Below, one piece after another: positions 47,201-61,100 of a DNA stretch of 64,000 bases. Made by a program: the position numbers and the translations under genes. The stretch covers positions 931,879-995,878 of the forward strand of contig KB445793.1 of NCBI GenBank assembly GCA_000320605.2, read 5' to 3'. The notes beneath the pieces are model-generated. The model saw nothing but the letters and a program-made list of their open reading frames with translations, was not told the origin of the DNA and did not search any database. This DNA is from Gelatoporia subvermispora B. Its lineage: Eukaryota; Basidiomycota; Agaricomycetes; Polyporales; Gelatoporiaceae. Within the stretch, counting starts at the first letter, position 1, and every line of letters starts with the position of its first letter.

Positions 47201-48601
47201 GGGGTCCATACAATTATAACATGTTATTCACTATGAATGCTGACATGCAGTTGAGAGTTACCACAGTCTGGAACAATGTGCTAGATAATTCATTTGATCG
47301 CATCTGGCCTGTAATAACGATGCTCACACCACCAAGTTGTTTGTGTGTTTGGAACTAAAGCAGCAGAACATCACCAAACGTCTCACGGAATGACGGCATT
47401 AGGATTGGCACCACTCATTTGGTTAGAACAGTGATAGCTTTACACTGGGAGATTGTTACTCCAGGACATTGTTATCAGTGTTATCTGGGCTTAGTGCTTG
47501 TGGCAACCTTGAAGTACTCGTCGCACACATCATGTTCTTGATTGTCGATTCAATGTGCATAATTTGTACCTGATCACATAGTGACCTTGATGTGCAATTC
47601 ATGGTACGAGTATGATAACAAATTTAATGGCCAGTCAGCTGATGTTATGCTGGGAAAACTTAATCCTGTACAGGGAATCTTTACATACTACATTGTTGTG
47701 CGAAGAAACTTAAAGGCGGTTGGGAAAACATTCAAAAGCAGTCGAAAAGATAATACATTACCACTGTGTCTACCATCCTCCATCATTGTGCACCATGCTG
47801 CCATACCTATCGAGACTAGCACTAGTTCACATATTCTATTGATCTTCTGGTAGGTCTTGTTATACCAGATGCCCATGGCGATGTGCAAGATCTGGAGTAA
47901 TTTTGGGTGGAAAGATGACTTAGCAATAGATAGACTCACATTGTGGATTCTGGTTAGCATCCTCAAATCCCTTTGACTAGCATATGATATCATGCCTGCT
48001 ACAGGGTCGCTATATGACTCAAGCAACACCAGTGCATGTGTCTTGGTAGGTCCATCTCTCTCTGCTATCTATTTTGGCAGCTGTCTGGATCTGCCAGATA
48101 GGGTGTATTTTCCATCGGACCATGTAGTCATGAAACTAAGGCCTGGTCAACCATCTTGTAAAGGGTGGTTTGTTGGACTACTACTGATTGTACTGAAGTT
48201 TCGCTTATGCGTATGACAGAAGTGAACCCCAATGAGCCCCCAGCATGATCCAACTCTTGGGATGACAAAGAAACGAGGACTATGTTGCACAGTTCTGAAT
48301 TGAAGCGACTGGTTGCCACTGCATTTCAGTTGAAGGTATACTGGTGGTACCATTTTGAGTAAGCCATTACCCATATCGAAATAAACAAAACACATCCCAT
48401 TGGGGAAAGGCTTCCTAGCCCTCCGTAAACATGTCATACATATGAAGTTTGATGGTCTTAATGGGAAGTGGTGCAAAATGCACCACATTATAAAACTGAG
48501 AGGGTCAACACACACTGCCACATTGCAGCTAGGTTTTCCATAGGGATACATTCATCTTCAATAGCTATTGACTTTATCCAACAGTAACCCACCTGGTCCC
48601 A
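44286..48601. other. Repeat-derived or non-coding region without recognisable genes
   Basis: Only isolated open frames are found. The longest is a 214-codon minus-strand frame at 45437-46081 with several hydrophobic stretches, overlapped by another frame (45711-46061). Neither shows a known motif nor consistent coding character. A few protein-like words on the minus strand (46,220-46,430 and 47,690-48,030) may be scraps of an old membrane-protein gene. No RNA gene was seen. Confidence 0.3.
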
Positions 48602-48680
48602 CAGGTCTGGACTGGTTCTAGACCACGTCTAACTCTGTATCACATTAGACTGGGAAATCACCTGACTCCCAAGATTTTAA
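48602..48680 (-). repeat. Fragment of the TGTTAAAC LTR family, reversed
   Basis: On the minus strand, 79 bases match the start region of the LTR at 53740-54143. Shared words are TGGGAGTCAGGTGATT, CCCAGTCTA and GTCTAGAACCAGTCCAGACC. The rest of the LTR is missing. Confidence 0.65.
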
Positions 48681-50217
48681 GATAATTGTACCAACAATGC
48701 TGCCATGCTGCAAATTCAATTACAAGTTCTAAGTGATGTTCTGTAATATGTAGAGTAGCTGGCACCTATGCAGTATAAATGATGCCTTTCAATCAATTGG
48801 TGTGAGCTGCATTTGTATGTACACGAAACTAAACATGTGACCAAGCCAGAACCATGCAGACAAAGAAAATAGGATGAGAAATTGCAAGAATCATCTGCAA
48901 GTAAGGTGAGTTATTGTATGTGCAGAGAACAACCTGGTTTATATTGATTGGCCATGTGGTTCTCATATCAAGATGGTTGTTGACATTGAGCTGGGCAAAG
49001 AGTGGTGCATGGTGGGCTTCACAAGCCGGACCGTGTGAGAAGGTGACCAGGCATGGTGATATATAAGATGAAGGGTATAATTTTGAGCTGGCACATTAAG
49101 ATGTATTTGCATGTTAGGGCAGAAGCTCATGTAAGATTGTATATTTATTTATAAGTGGTTACTGTATAGATTGGAAGACTGTATTATACATAAAAGATTC
49201 AAGTGATGCACAAACAGGCAGAACAAGCTAATGTGCTACAGAGCAAGACATGGCGGGAGTTTCGAATTGAGGCATACCATGAGAGAGGGAAGTATGATTA
49301 CAGTTCGAAATGGGATGGCTGCGATATTGGAACCTTGGAATCGATGCAAAAAGCGATCAAGAGAAAACAAGTAGAGAGTTTTGCAGAAAATGATCAAAAA
49401 AAATACTGATAAAAAGCTTTACTATCAGTACTTTAGAGAGTTCACTAGCAACACTGGTATAGAGTGCTCAAAAAGCGACAAAGGACAAGTGAAAGTGTTG
49501 CTAAATGGATCAAGCTGTGAGTGTTTTATTATAGGGAGATTAAGTTTTGAGCCAGTCCTGATAGAGTATGGTGGGCTGAATATGCTCTCTTTGGGTGGGC
49601 AGTACCGGAATTTGGTACCGTTGCATTGACCTAGTCGACCAGCTGAAACACTTGATACACTTGTAGCTGCATCGTGCGGTATATTGAGGTGTATTGATTG
49701 TTGTCAGGATTAATTTTCCGAGATACAGAGTGTCAGGATGGCTTGTGAGTTGCAAATACATACAGGAGGTGGTGTCCAGTGCTGCATGGGACCAATGTGC
49801 TCTTGAGTATCAGGGTTAATTACAACATATTGAGCCTTGGTGTGACAGGATCTGCTAGGTTTGGCAAGATTGAGATGCTTGTCAATTTTAAGGATATTGT
49901 GGGTGTATCCAAAATGGTGGTAGACAAGCTGTAGAGATATAAATAAGTGTTAGAGATACCATGGGTGTGAGAAAGAATGATAAGAGGATGAGTAAGCACA
50001 CCTCACATCAGGATCTGAAATATATTTGCATTTGGTAGGATGTCAAGCAGTTTTGATGTTAAGTAGAGGGTAAGCATTATTGTATATGACATAGCCATAT
50101 ATATCAAACACACCTGAGATGGGTGCACAGCGATGTGGAACGTGGTAGTTGCACAAGAAGATTTACAGACAGGTCAGCAATATATTAAGCTATTGGTGTG
50201 CATGTACTAGTCACATT
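48681..50217. other. Unrecognised AT-rich region
   Basis: Two adjacent plus-strand frames (49203-49409 and 49381-49629) overlap by a frameshift and read LQSKTWREFRIEAYHERGKY and VLLNGSSCECFIIGRL. They may be one decayed gene or element fragment but match nothing I know. Otherwise nothing is supported. Confidence 0.3.
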
Positions 50218-50586
50218 TCAACTAGATATTGTTTTTTTTTCTTGGAGTTTAACTCCAAGATAGCGCTCAGGGTATCTAATAAAGATACACTTCTGCATGT
50301 GTGACTTAAACTGCTTGTGATGATCCTTCTGGATATGCATATAAGCAGTGCAACCCCACACTCGAAGATGTGATACATCTGACTTGCAACTATACCACAG
50401 CTCATAGGGAGTACTGCCCTTGATAGCAGAGGCTGGAAGGCTATTCCACACATGCACTTGAGCAGCAAGACATTTCCTCCAGAACTGAGGTGGTAAGTGA
50501 GATTCTGTAAGCAGGGCAAATATATCATCAGACATAGTGCGGTTAGCGCGCTCTGCAATACCATTCTGCTGAGGCCTGTTATGCAC
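50218..50586 (-). pseudogene. Ty1/Copia integrase fragment
   Basis: About 120 codons on the minus strand read as the C-terminal part of a Copia integrase core: NRPQQNGIAERANRT, LPPQFWRKCLAAQVHVWN, YELWYSCKSDVSHLRVWGCTAY and KCIFIRYP. The PQQNGxAERxNRT motif carries the third catalytic Glu. The frame ends shortly after the domain. On the upstream side it abuts an LTR copy at 50591. Protease, reverse transcriptase and RNase H are absent nearby. Confidence 0.85.
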
Positions 50587-50590
50587 AGTA

Positions 50591-50811
50591 TGTTAAACTC
50601 TGGGAGTCGAGTGATTTCCTAGTCTAGGGTGATTCAGAGCTAGACTTGGTCTAGAGCTAGTCCAGACCTGCTGATCCTCTATCAGTGCCTTATCACTGAT
50701 CATCAATGATGTGACTCACTCCCTATGTGATTCAAGTGATTGGTGGGCTTGGTAACACACTGTAGGCTAAAGCCGTTGTGCACCACCCACACCCTTGTCT
50801 GATTCTCACAT
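50591..50811 (+). repeat. LTR of the TGTTAAAC family, internally deleted
   Basis: It starts TGTTAAACTCTGGGAGTC and matches the copy at 53740-54143 through CCTCTATCAGTGCCTTATCACTG, then jumps to GGCTAAAGCCGTTGTGCACC and ends CTGATTCTCACA. Roughly 180 bp of the longer copy is missing. It interrupts or abuts the Copia integrase fragment; no clean target duplication is visible. Confidence 0.7.
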
Positions 50812-53739
50812 GCACATGTAACCATTTGAATTCTGGCTTACTCATAGTTTCGATTTTGCAATCTAGAGGGGAATCAGACTATTTCAAACTTGTCTTATTC
50901 TTGATGCTGTTAATATAACAAAGTGGAGGTTAATTTGTCCATGTCTGCACTATGCACTGTGCGTGGGCAACCAGCTGCACATTGGCTAACCCTGTTAGCA
51001 CTTTACCCATGGTGTCGTCCTATTCCTGGTGTCCCTGTACCGATTTTGCAAAATGGGACAGTTAGTTATTTGTAATCTATAGCTATTGTTGCATCTCTTG
51101 CAAGGGAGGCCTCAACCGGATAACACCTACAAGATAGCTATAAGAACATGACATTATTGAAAGTAATAACCGATTTGGCTTTGGCTCAAACAGTATTTCA
51201 CATGTCTGTTCATGATTGAGCTAAGGCACAGTTACAGGCCATCTTGCAAGACATTGTCTGTGTCAAAACCTCAGAAAGATATGGAGTGCATTCACTAGTA
51301 TCTTTTATTGTACTATAAGGATGTTCATCGCTTTTAACCCCTGAAGATACAAGTGAACCTTCTCACTCTGTGTATGCACACATTCCAGTAAAGAGTTGAA
51401 GGGCTGGTCAATTATCTGAATTCAGTGCTGCACTGATGCAAAGCGAGATACCTTCACGCCAAGTGGTCCACAACTTACCGTCAATCTGTTTCAAGAACTC
51501 GGCTGTGTCTGCAAGCTTGGTAGCTGAGCTCACACATTCTTGTGTGAGTAGCAGCGGGCCCTTTTTCAGGTCTGTCTGCTTATATACTTGATTTTAATTA
51601 TACATACATAAAGCTCACCAGATGCCCAATTGTCATCCAGCATCGCACGAGGCATGCCTCACCAACCTCACTGTTTCTGTTGATGTCATGGTATTGTGTT
51701 TCCTTGATGCGCAGCTTAATATGCTTATCAGCATATGTCATTATAATATTTGCAAGATCGGTATGTAATCTTATCAGCATTGTAATGTAGTACCGCGAAA
51801 ATAGATCTCTCTCACCACAGCCTTGCTTACAAGAAACCCAGCCAAGCGCACAACTAATTGCAGATATTCAGTGCTATATAGCACCCAGGGATGCCACCAT
51901 CCCATCTCAATTCAGGCGTCCAAGTGACACTGGCAAGGTTAGTTTGCTTAGCTCTGTTCAGCTCCTTCACTGGGTGCTGCTCATGGGTCTCAGTAGCTCC
52001 CATTGGCTTTTTCACCAGATCTCTTGCCTGTTTGACATACTGATCTAACCACTTTTTGCCCTTTGCTGGATATGCTGAATGTTCCCCTGGTGCCATAGTC
52101 AACAACTTATTTCTTTGGTATATCTCCAGAACAGCACTGCAAAACATATTAGGTGAGGATCTTTCCTCCCTGAAGCCAATATGCTTACGAGTTATGTTCC
52201 TTCCAAGTCCGCACCCTACATTTATTAGCTTTGTGCTTGCCAGTGGTATTATGGGGGTTTAGAGCAGGATGCCTAGGACTCTTGTGTGGTCTAATCACCT
52301 ACTTGGTTTTTGTCATGCCAGCTACTGCCACACATGTCAAATAACCTGAAGGTAAGTCAAAACATATCTAAGCACTCACTTTATAACCCAGGTCAAACGA
52401 GAAAGGCAGGGTTCAACAATGTCCATGATTATACTACAATTAACCCACACTTGTGCAGAATGTGTTATAGCTGTGAGGGCCGGAGCTATGTCTACCCACA
52501 TCACTACTCCCGGATGTGTCCAAGGTCTGCTGAGTTGTGCCCAGCAGTAATGTCCATTGAGAATCAACTGCAGCTGGAAGATGTAGTGTAATCAAAGATG
52601 GTGCTCTAGGGATCGCATCCCTTCTCATCCTGACCGCCAACGATAGACCTGTCAACAATGCGGACGATCTCGAAGCTTGATGTCAGCATCTGCAGGAGCC
52701 TGCCGGTAAGCTTTGTTTAGCTGGTCCGGATACTGAGCTTATGATTTGGGAGTCGAGCTGCCTCTTCTGGAGGTAGCTCCGAACTACCTGTTTCCTAGCA
52801 TGTTCACATTATGTTTGGAAGAGAGAAAAGTGCTTCGCTCTGTCACCTTCAAAGCAGTGTATTTGTGGACAAATGAGCGAGCTGCCTTGAGCTCTTTCTC
52901 TGTCAGGCCATCTGCATCATCGGCACCAGGTGATTATAGGAGATCAGAGAGGTTTGTGCAAGAATTCCACACCAACCAGGTCTAAGGAACATTTGCCTGC
53001 AAAGCAATATCTAAGTCCAGCAGCAGTCCAGTATGTGTCTTAGAAGGCATGTTGAGAATGGGGAAATAGCCAAGGGATCTGCTTTTAAATAACTGCTGGG
53101 GTGATCATAATCCAGGCAGAATGACTGCTGCAATAAATTGCATCTGCCGAGTGTGCAGTGCAACTGCAAGACGAAACTGCATGGCCAAGAGTCAAATCTT
53201 TGCAGCCGAGAAACAAAACAACTCAGCACTAGGCTAAACTGCGCAGCCAAGGGTCAAACCTGTACTAACAAGAGGTGAAACTGCGTGCTAATGTATGAAA
53301 CTACGCAGCCTAGGGATAAATTGCAATAAAATATATTTTCACCAGTGCACCAAACACTGCAAGCACTGAGCAGATGCAATAAGTCACTAGAGTTTGCTGT
53401 AATGGCGATGAATGCAGCAGTGAAGCTAGCCAGCTCAGACTTCCAAAGTGCCGACTTTGCAAGCAAGGATTTGCCAGCAGTGCACTTGAATGCAGTGCTA
53501 CTACATATTCACAAAACTCACTGGTGGATTCCAGTAATGTATTATATTCCATCCATACCTGTGGTAAACATGCTGTGTCTATCATATACGAGTTTGTCAA
53601 GTTTGTTACAAGGTGGTCTCACAATTATATAGACAATATGAGGCCCATTGTTGGTGACCTGTCTACACAATGGTGGTGCACATTGTACATGCTCTGTGTA
53701 TAATGTGGACCATGTTATAGCAAATATGGACAACAATGG
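50812..53739. other. Unrecognised AT-rich region
   Basis: Small open frames on both strands, for example minus 51854-52147 with a Lys-rich segment KGKKWLDQYVKQARDLVKK, have no recognisable domain. Between about 53,100 and 53,340 a loosely repeated phrase (AAACTGC..GCC..GGGT/GAGTCAAA) recurs four to five times at 40-50 bp spacing. No gene call is supported. Confidence 0.3.
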
Positions 53740-54143
53740 TGTTAAACTCTGGGAGTCAGGTGATTCCCCAGTCTAGAGTAATTCAGAAGTTAAACTTGGT
53801 CTAGAACCAGTCCAGACCTGTTGATCCTCTATCAGTGCCTTATCACTGATCGTCACTGATAACTACTGGTTATCAGTGATGTGACTCACTTCCCTATGTG
53901 CATGAGTCAGAACATAGTCAGAATGAGTCAGTATGACTTTAGATCACTCAGGATGACTGGTAGGCTTGGTAAGACACTGTAGGTGTCACATGGTCATTGT
54001 AGATAGGTTTCTATGATGTATATAAGTAGCCTAGGTCTGAGCTGAGTTCCCCAGTGACTCACATCAGACTCTAGTTGTCTTGTGATGTGAGTGCGTGGCT
54101 AAAGCCTTTGTGCACCAGCCCACTCCCTTGCCTGATTTTAACA
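53740..54143 (+). repeat. Solo LTR, TGTTAAAC family, 404 bp
   Basis: It begins TGTTAAACTCTGGGAGTC and ends GCCTGATTTTAACA, so the termini TGTTAA/TTAACA are inverted. An internal TGTATATAAGTAG box at about 54,028 gives a promoter-like signal in plus orientation. No internal retroelement adjoins it. Flanks AATGG and ATGCT do not form a perfect duplication, which suggests age. Termini and the nearby integrase scrap make Copia the likely class, by inference. Confidence 0.75.
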
Positions 54144-57100
54144 ATGCTGTCCATCAGGTAAACATGGGAATTATGAAGAGGAAAGGATATAGTTGGTGAC
54201 AAGGCAGGTCTCGCTTCAAGTGACGATGAGGATGGGGAGGACATCAGACATATAAGGTCATTGCCAGAACGAGAAGCAGAGCAGTGCTTATGTAATCTCT
54301 CGTGATGTGAAGCCAGCTTTGCTACATCCTGTTTGAAGGCAAAAATGTGTGAACTGGGGCATTTTTCCCTATTTTCTACACGTATGAGTATAGCTATGTG
54401 TCTCTGAATTTAAATGACACAAGTACAAACAACATGTACTATGTATGACTAGTAGTATGGGTAAGAGAAATCGCAGTAGGCATTGGCAGCTAGAGAAAGG
54501 GCAGTTGTACAGGTATATACGCACTGTGAATAATGCAATGCACATGCGCATTGTGCATAGTACGGACTTTTACACTGCACAGTGCATGCGATGTGCACAG
54601 CGCAAGTCATGTTTGCTCAAGTGCCCGAGAGCATACATGTATTGGTTGTGCTATGGGAGTCTTACCCATTCTGACTTGATTTTGCTCGATTTAGCTAGAT
54701 GTGTGAAAATTTACTAGATTTACTGTATCTATGTAGATCTACTAATTGTCAATTTTTACTGAGCTTGAAACCTAACAAGCTGTTTTGTCTTGTTTATTAT
54801 CAAATTCAAATGTAAGATACATGCCTGGTGGCACCTCACAATGAGCTTGACAGAAGCAGTATTAGCCTATGTTACTCTGTGGAAATGATGTGTAACCCCC
54901 CTATAGATTTATAATGTGTAATACCAGTAACACAAATTGTGTATATGCTACAGGTCCGAGATGGTGAGAATGTCAGGGAATAAATATTGTCATAGTAGGC
55001 CTTGCTGCGCTAGCACAGCATTACTATGATCTGTTTTGGGGATTTGCTCATGTGAACATGGGTAGCGGGCACATGATACCGTGATACCAGGTTCTCATGG
55101 ATCGACAATCATTGGAAGAAAACTGTTTCTTGGGAAAGGTATAAAAATGTACAGGGACATATGATGTGATATGGTACCGGGCAATACAATCAACTTGCCT
55201 GACATGCTTTGAGCTGAGCTAAAATTAGAACTTTTGAATATATGCACAAGCAATTACTCTGTGACTGAATGTGTGTTTTATACACCAAAGCCAAAATACT
55301 CGGACTCTTAACACACAAATCTATATGTGTGTCTCATGCAAACATTTACTTGCAATATAGCACTCAAGAGCAAACAAATACACTGACTATATGAGACCAA
55401 GAGTGAGTACATGCCTGCATGCTGGGCCGGCTATGCCAATGTCCAAGTAAGCAACTATAGTAGGAGCTAATTGTTTCTGCTCTGTGTTGACCCATGCTCA
55501 CGCAGGCAGTATGCAATACCCAACCCCTTTCTACAGCCCCTCAAAAGCATTGCTACCAGCACGAGTCTCGAGATGAGCTCGAAACAGCCGCACACACAGC
55601 TGCACAAGCTTGAGGGCAGTCATGTAATCGTGTGTAAAATGGTGGTCACAAATTACGGTCACATCACACCATGTCTGTATGATACTCTGCAGATTCTCAT
55701 GACCTCGGATTCACTCGGAACATGATTTCTACTACTACTGTTAGTGGAAATTGTGGGAATTATTGTCTGCCCAAAATAATACAAGTGTGTTCACATTCAC
55801 AAGTGCTTTCAAAATTTGTTAATCTGAGTTCTAATTTTTCATATAACATTTGCACGGTTTACTTTTTGTTTAATTTATCTCCTCTCTCTGCTATGTTTAT
55901 CACATCACCGAAACATCCTGGCTCACATCTCGTTTTCCAGCTATTCACGCTGGCTGCAGCTCGTTACTTATGTTAGCGTCATTCACTGCACCGGCCAACC
56001 ATATTCTCCCAATGTTCATGCATGTTATGTAACCTCACGCTGCTCCATTTTAGTCCTCACCGATGCAACTCGTGCATCCTCCCTTTTGTCTGTATGCCCG
56101 GGATGTTAGATTCTAACAGGAGACCCTCCTACGGCCACTTGAGTTCTTTATACTTGCTTTTCTACCTGTATTTCCTCTAACCCTCCCATTATTCACGCAT
56201 ACTACTTTCTTTTTCTCATCTACTTTTCGTCTGCATGTACTGCTGCCCCCTTTACTCCTCTACTAACTGTTACAACACCTTCTTTCCCCCCTCATGTCCC
56301 TTTGATCTACTCATGCATCACTATGGCTGAGCAGACCACTCGCTTACTAACTGTGACACAAGCCTCACTGCAAGTTCAGCTCATAATGTGGCCACATGCG
56401 CTCCTTTGGGTCATAAACTGTAATGTACAATACTGACCTGATCAACGTGGTATTGTCTACTACTATTACGGGTCGACAGTGGGTGAAGGTAATCCAGAGT
56501 TCATATGATTGGGTGACGCAAAACTCGGCATGGTGTGAAGAAGATACATACAATAGAAGAACACTGCCTTCTGCATTTGTTGGTTTGCCTTCTTGTTGAG
56601 ATGCTCTATGGTGAGATCTGCGGAAACTATGTCCCCTACACTCAGCATGGCTATATGCGGTGGGTCCTTCACTCCAGCGGTGCTGACTGTGCCATCCAGA
56701 GTAATGTTATCTAAGTGAACCGTGTAAGCATTGATTGGCAGTAGTTTGGGCATATTTACCTTCGACTCATCTTTCGCAGCTGCCTATATAGGTAAGATCT
56801 TGCTAAAACCTGTGCCATACCTGGGGTCAGTATGTCACGTATCTAATCAACTTGGAAGCTTACCAGGAGGTAACAATCCCCACTTGCTCGTAGAAGACAC
56901 ATCTCTCTGTCGTATCGGGAGGAGCGCAATGCAAAATGTGCTGTTGTCAAGATAACCGATAAACTGCAATTGTCCTGCAAAGTGAATCATACAAATGTTG
57001 CCCTGCATGTCCGATAACACTTCGTGGTGCATCTGTGATTCGGAGATAGACAACCACTGTGTGTTTGCGAAAATGGCAGCTAACAAAGAACAACGAGTAG

Positions 57101-58129
57101 GAGAGATTGGACACTTCTAATTCAGTTTTCAAAAATATGCGGCGAACAATGGCCTGTAAGGTCTGCGGGCTGAAGGGATCATTGTGCTTACCGTATTACC
57201 TGTGATGGCACTTCATTAGCACCTCGGAACTGAATAACGTATTTCTCATCAGTGGTCTGCTCTGCATCGTTGGGATGTGGGGAGAATATTATGCAAGTTG
57301 TGAGGCTAGACATCCTCGCGAATGCCATACCTGCATTGGCCAGGCGGCTGGCAGCCCCGGTGATAATTTCATTCAAACTAGTTTACATTACCCTATCAAG
57401 AAGCACATCAGGATATATGCCCACGTTTATCTGACTGTTGGAAGTCAATCTTGGTAATTTATTCTATACTGGTCTAGATCAACATATTAAACGGTATCCC
57501 TATAGTGCTCCTGCAATCCGTGACTACATGCATGGGCACAAGCTGATCATTAGAAGTCTGGCATAAACCTTCGCATGCAGGGCCTCCTCACCACCAAATG
57601 GCAGTATCCTCATAAAGTACAGATATATATGACAGAATAACCTTGTCTTGTTCCATGTTTCCCCAACAAGTACAGGCTCCATTGATCACTGAACCACCGA
57701 GGAGTGTGAGGGCAATGTGCTCCACGGGGGAATGCTGCCTTTGTCCATTGTAATTGTCATGCACAATGTCCCCGATCGAACCCAGTATTGGACTTGATCT
57801 GGCGGGCGTCTTGTTGGGTTTCTTTTCCCCTCCTTCTGCTTTTTTTTGACTGTAGCCCTGGATTATAACTAATATTTGCGCCCTCATCCATCTCTCCTTT
57901 TCTCACTCTTTCCCTCACTCTCTCTGTCATATGCTGTCTTCCAGTGTCTCTTGGTTGGGCCCGTATAATCACCCTCCCACTGTGGTCCGCATCAATGCTG
58001 CCTGCCTTAGATCCATACTTTCTACTTTGTTTGCTCTCAAACATCATCTTCCTCGCGCCGTCATTTGTTCTGGGAGATCAGTATTATTCTTAGCGACTAG
58101 TTTCATCACCAGTCCCATGCGTGAGATTT
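54144..58129. other. Unrecognised AT-rich region
   Basis: A plus-strand frame (54445-54717) contains a small cysteine cluster CMRCAQRKSCLLKC but nothing else familiar. On the minus strand, frames at 57188-57376, 56847-57086 and 56466-56753 could be exons of a decayed gene (INAYTVHLDNITLDGTVS, DSTSKWGLLPP-like) of unknown type. The 55,900-56,340 stretch is pyrimidine-rich on the plus strand. No RNA gene was recognised. Confidence 0.3.
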
Positions 58130-61100
58130 GAATCAAGTCTCAATTCAAACTGCACCTCGATTACCTACAAGGATGCGACATTATTCTTAGTCAGGATTGG
58201 CAAACTGCCTGTTATGCTACTGTCACCTATACTAGGCTTGATGTTGACTGGTCGGTTGTTTGGATGCCTGGACACTAAGTCTTGCCTATGGCATATTGTG
58301 AGTTCTTGGTTGTCCGTTGAAGACATGTTAAATTGATTGCTTCTCATAGCTTCAGCCTTCACGGCTGCTGTACCCCGTGATAATGATGTTATATACCCTG
58401 ATACTATTTGAATTGATGATAATGATGTTGCACACATGAACCTGCTGCCGGATGAGTTGGAACACTGTGTAACGTTTGTTATCGACGTATTCGACGCCGA
58501 CACTCTCTCACCTTGAGTGCTAGTGCTGAGGGCTATACTGGCGGCTCATGGCATTCATGGTAATGCCCTTGTCAAAAATCAATGTTTGCAGGCAATGCTC
58601 CACCACTTGTTGCAGGGCCAATGTGTCATCAGTAACACGTGTCCGTACTTGTGTGAACATTATTCCGTTGGTCATGACTTACTATCATCTATGGTGCTTC
58701 ACATCATGAACACTTTTGCAGACAAATTGGATGTCTTGCCTATGTTCCGCCTTCATGCAATCATGTGTTGCATCCTGCTCACGTTTGCTATATCTGTGAT
58801 GTGTAGGTGGGAACTCATGTTTAAGTAGAGAAGTTGTGTTCAGAAAGTGAAGTATGTTTCATCCACTAGCACACATGAAGTCTTCGCTCATTTTGAAGGT
58901 GCCCATCCCTTCAAACTGCGCATCATTGCTAGGTCCCATAGGTTGCGATTGCGTGACAGTTGTTCAGTGGGTGAAGCGCAAATGCTCATTACTCATCATA
59001 TTGCTACTAAGTCACACTGTGTTGCAGATTTTCCAACAGGGCATGAAGGGTCACATCATTATATATCTGCAACATCTAGAAAAGCTCATTGATGTGCTGC
59101 CACGAACTTTAAATGTCATTGCTAAACCAATATATGTTATATTTGTAGGTTCTGAACCTTCTTCGGATGCTTGGATACAGGAGAAAGCTCAACCTCTATG
59201 TGTTCACTGAGAGAAAAGTTCTGGTGCCCTGAAATGGCTAAAGGAACATAACCTACTGTATTGAAACGTACGTGTGGATGAAGATCGATTACATCTATTA
59301 AGAAGGAGCAGGTGTTGCCCGTTTATATGAAACACATTCTGCCATCTAAAGAGCGAGACACTCCTGATGCCCATTACGATGGCCAGCTACCACCTCCGGC
59401 TTCTTTAGGTGAAAATGCAGCACCTTTACCTGTGTCCTTTCAAAGTGTCATTGTAACAGATGTTGACGTGAACTCAACTGCCGACCAGCTGCGCGTGGCC
59501 GCAATGAGGCACATAAAGTAGCGAGGTGAGGTATTTGTTAAGTTACCTCACGGTTCGACCTCTATAAATGAATTCTTCAATTTAGATTTATTTCTATCTG
59601 TATACCCAATGTTATCCCCTTATGACGTCTGTGGCTTTGAGCACCAGGACTGCCCGGTTGCTCTGTCGTTTAAAAGGCACATTAAGCATTTGTTCAACTT
59701 GGGTAATCATAAATTTTAAGAGCACTATTTCTTCCTGTTTACGGTGTTTAATGTGCTTCAGCGACGAGAAGTCCTTTTGCACACTAGCTTAAGGGTCAAG
59801 CAGTCCAGCTTTGGTCACATTGCTAGTAGCTTCGGAGCTGTATCTTCGGAATCCATACATTGAGTGACACAGTGAGTGATACGTGGAGATTATGCTACTG
59901 CCAACAATGATAAAGAGTGGCGGACCCTTCAACTAATATGTCAAGTGAAGGTCATTACTTCTCATGTACCTATTTCTTCGAGCGCACATACAACTATGTG
60001 TAATGAAATCTGTGCTTTGACAATGGACCTCGGTCTTCCTAGTTTTTTTTAATCCTGCTGACATCTTGGACCTGTTGATTTTGTTCCTTGCTGGGCAGGA
60101 TATAGATGTAGATTGCCTTTTGCCTAAGCAGGTGCCCAAATACTGGGATCAAGCTTTGTTGGTAGCCTGGAACCCTAAAATCACTGCTCGCTTTTTCAAT
60201 TTATATATGAAGGCTTTTATCATCATGATTCTTGGCTACAATCCTGCTCACAATGATACAAAGGGTGGCATATTAGGAGTTGTTAAAGGGGATATGGATG
60301 CGTTGAGGCACAAGGCCGGGGAACATTGCACTGTCACATGCTCGTATGGGTTGAGGGTGGCTTGAACCCTTCAGAAATTAAAGTTCGCCTTGTGCAAGAC
60401 AATGACGTTTAATTTCAGGCCCACCTACTCAACTTTCTTCAATGATACGATTGCAAATTCCATTTCAGATAGTGTTTCTGAATATGAGATGTGTGAAGAT
60501 ATGCCTCATCCATGCGTGACACGTGGCCCTAACCTGGACCTTAGTAGCAGTGAAGATGAGCTTGAACGTCGGCACAATTTATACCACCTCACGAAAAACT
60601 GTCAGCAACAAATTGAGGAAGGTGCTTAAGTGCCATTTTAGATTAGGTGAAGTGATTGCACAAGAGACCAGCTTTGTGGATCCAAATACTGGTAAACTTC
60701 ATCTCAGATGAGTGGACAGGATGGTGAACAACTTCAATCTAATGATATTGGAAGTGCTCAGATGCAACATGGATCTGAAGTTCATAGGGTCAGGATCTAC
60801 TGCCCAGGCGATCTTATACTACATTACCGACTACATAACCAACATGCAGTTGTCTGCTCACGTGTCTTACACTGCTCTCGAGCTTGCAGCTAAACATTTG
60901 GAAGAGTTCTTCATAGGGGATTTGGATATGGCCACTTGAGAAAGAAAATTACTTCAGAAGTACGCATTTGTAATGATATCTCAGCAGGAGTTATCGGCGC
61001 AACAAGTGTGCTCCCATCTTATAAACTTCGAAGACCACTTCACCAGTCATTACTTTTATAGCTTGTACTGGCCGTCATTCAAACGTTACACCGATAGCCT

